Shown: piece by piece, positions 7,089 to 13,021 of the stretch
Layout: the number at the start of each line of letters is the position of its first letter
Numbering within the stretch: position 1 is the first letter of the stretch
Assembly: GCA_023423235.1 (NCBI GenBank)
Contig: JAFAFY010000396.1
Location: forward strand, 1 to 13,021
Direction of reading: 5' to 3'
DNA from: Pseudomonadota bacterium
GTDB lineage: Bacteria > Pseudomonadota > Gammaproteobacteria > Xanthomonadales > Xanthomonadaceae
Length of the DNA: 13,021 nt
Program-made: the position numbers and the translations under genes
Notes under the pieces: model-generated
The model's database searches: none
What the model was told of the DNA's origin: nothing
Seen by the model: only the letters and a program-made list of their open reading frames with translations

Positions 7089-7130
7089 CAGTCTCGCCCG
7101 GTGAGACGCCTGCCGGGCACAGTCTCGCCC
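7089..7130. promoter_or_regulatory. direct repeat in the divergent pfpI / helicase intergenic region
   Basis: CAGTCTCGCCC occurs twice on the same strand, at 7089-7099 and 7120-7130, with start points 31 bp (about three helical turns) apart. The first copy also forms an imperfect inverted repeat with GTGAGAC (7101-7107). The pair lies upstream of the helicase gene and about 135-175 bp upstream of pfpI, where an operator might be expected. I recognise no named regulator site; neither the LexA CTG-N10-CAG pattern nor the TTAGTA-type Xanthomonas box is present. Confidence 0.3.
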
Positions 7131-7177
7131 CGATTTCACCCCTGCCGGAGCCGACCCTGAACGCGATCCTCAAACCC

Positions 7178-9574
7178 GTGCAGGCGCTGGCGACGATCGG
7201 CGGGACCACGCTGGCGGAGAAGCTCGCCGCCAAGTACCCGGGGCGGGTGACCGGCACCTTGCTGCTGCCGGGGCAGCAGGGCGAGTACGCGTCGATGCCC
7301 GGCAACGTGCCCGAGGCATTGGCGTCGGCGCTGCGCAGCCGCGGCATCGACCGGCTCTACAGTCACCAGGCGCGGGCCTGGGCGGCGAGCCAGGCCGGCC
7401 GGCACCTGGTCGTCGCCACGCCGACCGCGTCGGGCAAGTCGCTGTGCTACACGCTGCCGGTGCTGTCGGCCGCGATCACCGCGCGCAGCAAGGCCCTGTA
7501 TCTGTTCCCGACCAAGGCGCTGGCGCTGGACCAGGTGGCCGAGCTGCTGGAGCTCAACACCGCCGGAAACCTGGGCCTGCGCGCGGCGACCTTCGATGGC
7601 GACACGCCCGGCGACGCGCGCCAGGCGATCCGCGTCAACGGCGACATCGTGGTCAGCAACCCGGACATGCTGCACCAGGCGATCCTGCCGCATCACACCA
7701 AGTGGGCGCAGTTCTTCGAGAACCTGCGCTACGTGGTGATCGACGAGATCCATACCTATCGCGGTGTGTTCGGCTCGCACGTCGCCAACGTGATCCGCCG
7801 GCTCAAGCGCGTCTGCGCGTTCTACGGCGTCACCCCGCAGTTCATCCTGTGCTCGGCGACGATCGGCAATGCGCGCGAACACGGCCGCGCGCTGGTGGAA
7901 GTGGATGACGCCGCGCTGGAATCGATCCTCGAATCCGGCGCGCCGCGCGGCGACAAGCACGTGCTGCTGTGGAATCCGCCGGTGGTCAACCCCGATCTGG
8001 GCCTGCGCGCATCGGCGCGCTCCCAGTCCAACCGCATCGCGCGCATGGCGATCCGCGCCGGGCTCAAGACGCTGGTGTTCTGCCAGACGCGGTTGATGGT
8101 CGAAGTGCTGACCAAGTACCTGAAGGAAGTCTTCGACCACGATCCGCGCAAGCCCAAGCGCATCCGCGCCTACCGCGGTGGGTATCTGCCAACCGAGCGC
8201 CGCGCCGCCGAACGCGAGATGCGCGCGGGCCACATCGACGGCATCGTCAGCACCTCGGCACTGGAGCTGGGCGTCGACATCGGCAGTCTCGATGTCGTGG
8301 TGCTCAACGGCTATCCCGGCAGCATCTCGGCCACGTGGCAGCGCTTCGGTCGTGCCGGGCGCCGGCAGCAGCCGTCGGTCGGCGTGCTGGTCGCCAGTTC
8401 CGAGCCGATGGACCAGTACGTGGTGCGGCATCCGGAGTTCTTCGCCGAGGCCAATCCCGAGCACGCGCGGATCGAGCCCGATCAGCCGCTGATCCTGCTC
8501 GACCACATCCGCTGCGCCGCGTTCGAGCTGCCGTTCGTCGACGGCGACATGTTCGGACCGGTCGCGCCGCTGCCATGGCTGGAGGTGCTGGCCGAATCTG
8601 GCGTGCTGCATCACGAGGGCGACCGCTGGGAATGGATCGCCGACAGCTATCCCGCGCAGGCGGTGAACCTGCGTTCGGTCGCCGACGGCAACTTCGTCGT
8701 CGTCGACCGCACCGATGGCCGGCAGACGATCATCGCCGAGGTCGATTATTCGGCTGCGGCGCTGACCCTCTACGAAGGCGCGATCCACATGATCCAGTCC
8801 GAGCCTTTCCAGGTGGAGCGTCTGGACTGGGAGGGCCGCAAGGCCTACGTCACCCGTACGCGCGTGGACTACTACACCGACGCCATCGACTACACCAAGC
8901 TGAAAGTCCTCGACGATGCCGAGCAGGCCGACGCCGGGCAGGGCAGCGCGCACCTGGGCGAGGTGCACGTGGTGCGGCGCGTGTCGGGCTACAAGAAGAT
9001 CCGCTTCCACACCCACGAGAACATCGGCTACGGCCCGGTGAACCTGCCCGACCAGGAACTGCATACCAGTTCGGTCTGGTGGCAACTACCGCAAGCCGCG
9101 CTGGACCGCGCGTTCGATGCGCGGCACGAAGCACTGGACGGGTTTCTCGGCGCGTCGTACGCATTGCACCTGGTCGCGCAGGTCGCGGGGATGGCGGAGA
9201 GCCGCGGCCGGCAGAAGGCGGTCGGCAGCGGCGACGGCACCTGGTTCGCGACCGCGGATACCCGCGGGCGCGGCCAGCTGCGCGATGGCGACGGCGCCAG
9301 CACGCCGATCGAGCTGCTGGGCCGGTTCACCCCGACGCTGTATCTCTACGACAACTATCCCGGCGGCGTCGGCCTGTCGTCGCCGCTGTTCGAACGCCGC
9401 GACGAACTGCTGGCGCAGGCGGCCGCGCTGGTCGCGGGCTGCAGTTGCCGGGCGGGGTGCCCGGGCTGCGTCGGGCCGATCCTGGCCTCGGAAGAAGATG
9501 CCCAGCGCACGCCACGCCAGCTCGCCGCGCGTGTGCTCGACCTGCTGGTGCGCGCGCCGCAGCTTGCCGCATGA
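7178..9574 (+). CDS. mrfA: MrfA/YprA-like DEIH-box DNA helicase with C-terminal zinc-cysteine cluster
   Basis: About 798 residues from GTG 7178. Superfamily 2 helicase motifs: YSHQ (61-64), Walker A ATPTASGKS (80-88), VVIDEIHTYRG with DEIH (189-192), SAT (226-228), STSALELGVDIG (358-369) and QRFGRAGRR (388-396). Beyond the helicase core is a long C-terminal part ending in CSCRAGCPGC (Cys 755, 757, 761, 764). This four-cysteine arrangement in a DUF1998-type domain is the hallmark of MrfA (YprA) and the related eukaryotic Hrq1. MrfA works with the nuclease MrfB in a UvrABC-independent repair route for mitomycin C adducts in Bacillus subtilis. The next gene is an MrfB-like nuclease overlapping by 4 bp, which strongly supports the call. 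The start is uncertain: the frame is open from TTG 7037, and CTG 7157 has GGAG six bases upstream, whereas GTG 7178 lacks a clear site. Confidence 0.85.
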   Translation: MQALATIGGTTLAEKLAAKYPGRVTGTLLLPGQQGEYASMPGNVPEALASALRSRGIDRLYSHQARAWAASQAGRHLVVATPTASGKSLCYTLPVLSAAITARSKALYLFPTKALALDQVAELLELNTAGNLGLRAATFDGDTPGDARQAIRVNGDIVVSNPDMLHQAILPHHTKWAQFFENLRYVVIDEIHTYRGVFGSHVANVIRRLKRVCAFYGVTPQFILCSATIGNAREHGRALVEVDDAALESILESGAPRGDKHVLLWNPPVVNPDLGLRASARSQSNRIARMAIRAGLKTLVFCQTRLMVEVLTKYLKEVFDHDPRKPKRIRAYRGGYLPTERRAAEREMRAGHIDGIVSTSALELGVDIGSLDVVVLNGYPGSISATWQRFGRAGRRQQPSVGVLVASSEPMDQYVVRHPEFFAEANPEHARIEPDQPLILLDHIRCAAFELPFVDGDMFGPVAPLPWLEVLAESGVLHHEGDRWEWIADSYPAQAVNLRSVADGNFVVVDRTDGRQTIIAEVDYSAAALTLYEGAIHMIQSEPFQVERLDWEGRKAYVTRTRVDYYTDAIDYTKLKVLDDAEQADAGQGSAHLGEVHVVRRVSGYKKIRFHTHENIGYGPVNLPDQELHTSSVWWQLPQAALDRAFDARHEALDGFLGASYALHLVAQVAGMAESRGRQKAVGSGDGTWFATADTRGRGQLRDGDGASTPIELLGRFTPTLYLYDNYPGGVGLSSPLFERRDELLAQAAALVAGCSCRAGCPGCVGPILASEEDAQRTPRQLAARVLDLLVRAPQLAA

Positions 9575-10449
9575 GTGCACTGGCCAAACGCCTCGGCCTG
9601 CTGCGCAGCCAGGCCGGGACCGCATTGCCCTCGGCGGCGCAGACGCAACTGATGGCGACGCCCGCGCCGCGCGCGCAATGGCCGCGTGCCGATGGCGAAC
9701 GCCCGCCCGAACAGGTGGTCGCACAGCTGCGCAAGTTGATGAAGCTGCGTGCGCCGGCGCTGGCGGCGCGTCCCTCCGGGCCGGTCGATCGCGTGCTGCC
9801 CGGCGAGGAGATCGCGCCCGGCCTGCGCTATCTCGAACAGACCGCGCCGTGGCCGCACGATGATGGCGAACTCGCGCTCTACGACATCCGCCACGAACCG
9901 GCGCGGCGCGCCGATCTGCTGGCCTTCGACACCGAGACCACCGGCCTGGCCGGCGGCACCGGCACGCGTGCCTTCATGATCGGCGCTGCCGATTTCCTCG
10001 ACGGGCGCATGCGGATCCGCCAGCTGTGCATCACCACGCTCGGCGCCGAGCGCGAGATGCTGAAGACCTTCGCGAAGTGGCTGCGGCCGGACACCGTGCT
10101 GGTCAGCTACAACGGCCGCAGTTACGACCGCCCGCTGCTGACCACGCGCTACCGCCTCGCGCGCCTGCGCGATCCGTTGATCGAACTGCGCCATGTCGAC
10201 CTGCTGCATCCGGTGCGCAGGCGCTATCGCGGCGTCTGGGCGAACTGCAAGCTGGCGACGGTCGAGCGCGAACTGCTGGGTGTGCTGCGCGAGGATGACC
10301 TGCCCGGCAGCGAGGCGCCTGCGGCGTGGCTGGATTACCTGCGTGGCGGCAGCGCCGGGAAACTGCGCCGCGTCGGCCTGCACAACGCCCAGGACCTGCG
10401 CAGCCTGTTCGGCGTACTGGAAGCGATGCGCGACGAGGCGCGGGCATAG
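9571..10449 (+). CDS. mrfB: MrfB/YprB-like DEDDh exonuclease
   Basis: A 292-residue protein with a ribonuclease H-like, DnaQ-type exonuclease fold. The metal-binding residues are visible: D120 and E122 in LAFDTETTGLAGGTG, D186 in VSYNGRSYDRPLL, and H271/D275 in LHNAQDL, giving a DEDDh set. GRSYDRPLL and the following RHVDLLHP are typical of the YprB/MrfB group. In Bacillus, MrfB is the nuclease partner of helicase MrfA in removing mitomycin adducts and is longer, with a C-terminal TPR-like extension. Here the protein stops shortly after the catalytic HNAQD, so that extension appears absent. The N-terminal 100 residues are Ala/Arg/Pro-rich. The ATG sits inside the helicase stop (ATGA), implying translational coupling. 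A generic DnaQ-like nuclease is the alternative, but the gene pairing argues against it. Confidence 0.85.
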   Translation: MSALAKRLGLLRSQAGTALPSAAQTQLMATPAPRAQWPRADGERPPEQVVAQLRKLMKLRAPALAARPSGPVDRVLPGEEIAPGLRYLEQTAPWPHDDGELALYDIRHEPARRADLLAFDTETTGLAGGTGTRAFMIGAADFLDGRMRIRQLCITTLGAEREMLKTFAKWLRPDTVLVSYNGRSYDRPLLTTRYRLARLRDPLIELRHVDLLHPVRRRYRGVWANCKLATVERELLGVLREDDLPGSEAPAAWLDYLRGGSAGKLRRVGLHNAQDLRSLFGVLEAMRDEARA

Positions 10450-10655
10450 CGGCGTGTGCTGCCAGTCGCCTGACGCGATGCGCTGTGGCGAGGTCTGCTG
10501 CTGGCAGTTCTGGCCGCGTCCGCGTCTCGGGGTAGAAACCTGGATCGACGTGAAGTGGGCGATCCATGGACGTATTGCAGGCGCTTTCACATGGCCCGCA
10601 CCGTGCCGTGGTTCCATGGTCGGCCTGTCCGTCGACGCCTCGAGCCGCGCGGCCA

Positions 10656-12026
10656 ATGCCCCGAAGTCCGTCTTCGCACCCTGTCGATGCCTCCGCATCG
10701 CGGCCGCCGCCGCTCGCTGCGCCGCGCCCCATGCTGCGCGCGCGCGATGCATTCGCCATCACCATCGGCATCGTCGTCGGCGCCGGGATCTTCCGCACGC
10801 CGTCGCTGATCGCGGGCGCATCCGGCAGCGAAGCGGTGATGCTGCTGGCGTGGGTGGCGGGCGGTGCGTTGTCGATTGTCGGCGCGCTCTGCTACGCGGA
10901 GCTGGCGACCACCTATCCGCAGGCTGGGGGTGACTATGCCTACCTGCGCCGCGCCTATGGCTCGCGCCTGGCCTTCCTGTTCGCCTGGGCGCGGGTGTCG
11001 GTGATCCAGACCGGTTCGATCGCGCTGCTGTGCTACATCGTCGGCGACTACATGGCGCAGCTGTTCGATCTCGGCCCGTGGTCGCCAGCCTTGTACGCGG
11101 CGGCCGCGGTGGTGTTGCTGACGGCGATCAACTGGATCGGCACCCGCCAGGGCACGACCGTGCAGGCCTGGCTGACCATCGCCGAGATCGCCGGTGTGCT
11201 GGTGATCGTCGTCGGTGGCCTGTTGCTGGCGCCTGCCGATGTCGCGCCGGTCCCCGGCAGCGGCGGCGACAGCGCGATCGGGCTGATCCTGGTGTTCGTG
11301 CTGCTGACCTACGGTGGCTGGAACGAGGCGGTGTACGTGACGTCCGAAGTGCGCGATGCGCGCACGTGGATGCCGCGCGTGCTGGTGCTGAGCCTGGTTG
11401 CGATCGCCGCGCTGTACGTGCTGGTCAATCTGGCCTATCTGCGCGTACTGGGGCTGGGTGGCATGGCCGAACATCCCGCGGTTGCCGCGGAGGTGATGGG
11501 CCGGGTGTTCGGACCGACGGGTGCGGTGCTGATGAGCGCGATCGTGGTCGCCGCGGCGCTGACCTCGGCCAATGCGACATTGATCACCGGCGCGCGCAGC
11601 ATGTATGCGGTTGGTCGCGATTTCCCTGCGCTGGGGCTCATCGGCCGCTGGGAGGCGCGCAGCGGCACGCCACGCGCCGCGGTGCTGGTGCAGGGCGCGC
11701 TGGCCCTGGTGCTGGTCGGGCTGGGCGCTTTCGCGCGCGAGGGGTTCGAGCTGGCGGTGGAATACACCGCGCCGGTGTTCTGGCTGTTCTTCCTGCTGGT
11801 GGGCATCGCGCTGTTCGTGCTGCGCCGGCGCGATCCCGACAGGCCACGCCCGTTCCGGGTGCCGCTTTATCCCGCATTGCCACTGCTGTTCTGCGCCACC
11901 AGCGCGTACCTGCTCTACGCCAGCCTTGCCTACACCGGTCGCGGTGCGCTGGTCGGGGTCGCGGTGCTGTGCACTGGCGTACTGCTGTTGCCGTGGTTCA
12001 AACCCGCTGTCCGAGCCGAGAAGTGA
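10656..12026 (+). CDS. APC-superfamily amino acid permease
   Basis: About 456 residues with roughly twelve hydrophobic segments and the APC signature GIVVGAGIFRTPS (38-50) in the first helix, where transporters of this family bind the substrate backbone. Other family marks are GGALSIVGALCYAELATTYP, QAGGDYAYLRRAYG after helix 2, and YGGWNEAVYVTSEVRD mid-protein, as in LAT-type amino acid exchangers. The protein sits in the inner membrane. Substrate cannot be read from the sequence. The frame is open from ATG 10566, but codons before 10656 encode a polar, protein-unlike stretch; ATG 10731, just before the first helix, is another option. None has a strong Shine-Dalgarno. It starts about 200 bp after mrfB, and its stop is 5 bp before the methyltransferase lipoprotein gene, so those two are probably one transcript. 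Confidence 0.88.
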   Translation: MPRSPSSHPVDASASRPPPLAAPRPMLRARDAFAITIGIVVGAGIFRTPSLIAGASGSEAVMLLAWVAGGALSIVGALCYAELATTYPQAGGDYAYLRRAYGSRLAFLFAWARVSVIQTGSIALLCYIVGDYMAQLFDLGPWSPALYAAAAVVLLTAINWIGTRQGTTVQAWLTIAEIAGVLVIVVGGLLLAPADVAPVPGSGGDSAIGLILVFVLLTYGGWNEAVYVTSEVRDARTWMPRVLVLSLVAIAALYVLVNLAYLRVLGLGGMAEHPAVAAEVMGRVFGPTGAVLMSAIVVAAALTSANATLITGARSMYAVGRDFPALGLIGRWEARSGTPRAAVLVQGALALVLVGLGAFAREGFELAVEYTAPVFWLFFLLVGIALFVLRRRDPDRPRPFRVPLYPALPLLFCATSAYLLYASLAYTGRGALVGVAVLCTGVLLLPWFKPAVRAEK

Positions 12027-12031
12027 TTGCC

Positions 12032-12691
12032 ATGAAGCCATCGAAGTCCCTGATTGCCGCCGCCGTATGCCTTCCGCTGCTGCTGGCCTGCAGCGACCGC
12101 GCCGTCAACGCAAACGGCGGCGAATCGCCAACCCCGGCAGCTGCCGACCCGCTGGTGACCGCGCCGACGGTGACCGCCGCGATCGGCCCCGATTCGCCGT
12201 TCGCCGAAGGCGCGCCGCCGCCGGCGCGCGAGCCCGACGTGATCTACGTGCCCACTCCCGAGCCGGTGGTGGATGCCATGTTGAACCTGGCCAGGGTGCG
12301 CGAGGGCGATGTGCTCTACGACCTCGGCTCGGGCGATGGCCGCATCCCGATCGCCGCCGCGCAGCGCTTCGGCGTGCGCGGGGTCGGCATCGACATCAAC
12401 CCGGTGCGGATACGCGAGGCCAACGCCAATGCCGAGCGCGCGGGCGTCACCGATCTGGTGACATTCAAGGAGGCGGACCTCTTCGAGACCGACATCAGCG
12501 AGGCGACGGTGGTCACGCTGTATCTGCTGCAGAGCCTTAACGTGAAGCTGCGGCCCAAGTTGCTGGCGGAGCTGCGGCCGGGCACGCGCATCGTCAGCCA
12601 CGCCTTCGACATGGCCGGCCACTGGGAGCCGGAAGCGACCCAGACCATCGACGGCACGCGGATCTTCCTGTGGACGGTACCCGAGCGCTGA
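12032..12691 (+). CDS. lipoprotein with class I SAM-dependent methyltransferase domain
   Basis: A 219-residue protein. Residues 1-20 form a lipoprotein signal (MKPSKSLIAAAVCLPLLLAC) with lipobox LLAC at Cys20, followed by Ser. The +2 Ser would favour the outer membrane in Gram-negatives. A Pro/Ala-rich linker to about residue 65 leads to a class I methyltransferase domain: PTPEPVVDAML (74-84), motif I YDLGSGDGR (96-104), acidic motif II in GIDINP (D121), KEADL (146-150), VVTLYLL (160-166) and a closing RIVSHAFDM (186-194). The VPTP...YDLGSGDGR...TLYLL...VSH layout resembles exported bacterial methyltransferase-domain proteins and the FAM173/ATPSCKMT lysine methyltransferases. The substrate is unknown. 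Purine-rich GAGAAG precedes the ATG. The APC permease ends 5 bp upstream. Confidence 0.88.
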   Translation: MKPSKSLIAAAVCLPLLLACSDRAVNANGGESPTPAAADPLVTAPTVTAAIGPDSPFAEGAPPPAREPDVIYVPTPEPVVDAMLNLARVREGDVLYDLGSGDGRIPIAAAQRFGVRGVGIDINPVRIREANANAERAGVTDLVTFKEADLFETDISEATVVTLYLLQSLNVKLRPKLLAELRPGTRIVSHAFDMAGHWEPEATQTIDGTRIFLWTVPER

Positions 12692-12804
12692 GCACGCGGC
12701 TGCGGGGACGACAGACGCAGCACGCGGCACACGTGTCGCCGGGGACTGCCCGCCGCGGATCGCGCCGGCTATCGTGTGCAGCGACTCACGACTGGAGCCC
12801 CGTC

Positions 12805-13021
12805 ATGCCGCTACTGGATCGCCTGCCCATCCGCGCGCCGTTGCTGGGGGTGCTGCTTGTCGCGCTGGCCTCGCCGGTACTGGCCGACGACACACCGCTC
12901 TACGACGGCACGCTGTCCGCATTCGCCTATCCGCATCCGCGCCTGCAGCATGCGTTCGAGTCGCAGGGGCAGGCGCTGTCGATGGCCTACATGGACGTGC
13001 GCCCGGAAGCGGGGCGTGGCA
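12805..13021 (+). CDS. exported alpha/beta hydrolase (N-terminal fragment)
   Basis: Only the first 72 residues are in the window. They open with a signal peptide, LLGVLLVALASPVLA, with a likely cleavage before Asp28 (VLA-DD). The mature start, LYDGTLSAFAYPHPRLQH, runs into FESQGQALSMAYMDVRPE. That pattern (aromatic/Pro strand, FxSQGQxLxMAYMDV) is what precedes the first strands and oxyanion region of periplasmic alpha/beta fold hydrolases in Xanthomonads. The catalytic GxSxG elbow lies beyond the window end and cannot be confirmed. GGAG sits eight bases before the ATG, fixing the start. It lies 113 bp after the methyltransferase gene with no visible terminator, so it may be read through from it or have its own promoter. 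Confidence 0.75.
   Translation, partial: MPLLDRLPIRAPLLGVLLVALASPVLADDTPLYDGTLSAFAYPHPRLQHAFESQGQALSMAYMDVRPEAGRG

Noticed and set aside
7037..7160. TTG start at 7037 for the helicase
   Set aside because: No Shine-Dalgarno precedes it, and the extra 47 residues are Pro/Ala-rich and cover the likely promoter region with its direct repeat. The later start is preferred but not proven.
7136..9085. Minus-strand 649-codon frame opposite the helicase
   Set aside because: Antisense shadow; the plus strand shows helicase motifs throughout this stretch.
7969..9570. Plus-strand frame extending the exonuclease gene upstream by over 500 codons
   Set aside because: This part is out of frame within the helicase gene and is Arg/Pro-rich. 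The exonuclease starts at the ATG overlapping the helicase stop.
11030..12031. Upstream extension of the methyltransferase frame through the permease gene
   Set aside because: It overlaps the permease in another frame; the lipoprotein signal at 12032 marks the true start.
12692..12804. Possible small gene or promoter between the methyltransferase and hydrolase genes
   Set aside because: Only 113 bp with no open frame with a ribosome site and no recognisable promoter boxes.

Overview
The window is very GC-rich, and nearly every open frame carries long antisense shadow frames, as expected at high GC. Protein styles and gene neighbourhoods suggest a gammaproteobacterium of the Xanthomonadaceae/Lysobacteraceae (Lysobacter, Luteimonas or Xanthomonas type). 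That placement rests on recognised protein families, not on a database match. No rRNA, tRNA, CRISPR array, insertion sequence or phage gene is visible. It reads as ordinary chromosome.

Layout, left to right. (1) The last 53 codons of a MauE/DoxX-type redox membrane protein, plus strand. (2) A convergent, very large exported protein with VIT, von Willebrand A-like and DUF2135 domains, minus strand. (3) A spacer of about 400 bp holding a nested-hairpin interspersed repeat. (4) A small plus-strand two-helix membrane protein gene whose third codon is TGA, followed by a perfect 20-bp palindrome and a REP-like hairpin. (5) A minus-strand run: a PfpI/DJ-1 family protein and a MAPEG family membrane protein (28 bp apart), a 392-bp spacer without recognised genes, an 86-residue hypothetical protein, and the DEAD-box RNA helicase dbpA. 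(6) Divergent from pfpI, a plus-strand pair overlapping by 4 bp. It encodes a DEIH-box helicase with a C-terminal four-cysteine cluster and a DnaQ-like DEDDh exonuclease. This is the arrangement of the MrfA/MrfB (YprA/YprB) mitomycin-adduct repair pair of Bacillus. (7) An APC-family amino acid transporter followed 5 bp later by a lipoprotein carrying a class I SAM methyltransferase domain. (8) The start of an exported alpha/beta hydrolase, cut by the window end.

The points most worth a second look are: the MrfAB-like repair pair in a Gram-negative with a compact nuclease; the methyltransferase that appears to be sent to the envelope as a lipoprotein, where SAM is not expected; the conserved-looking small membrane protein with an in-frame TGA at codon 3; and the multidomain VIT protein. 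None is a proven new system. The helicase/nuclease pair corresponds to a pathway already described in Bacillus, although it is usually unannotated in Proteobacteria.
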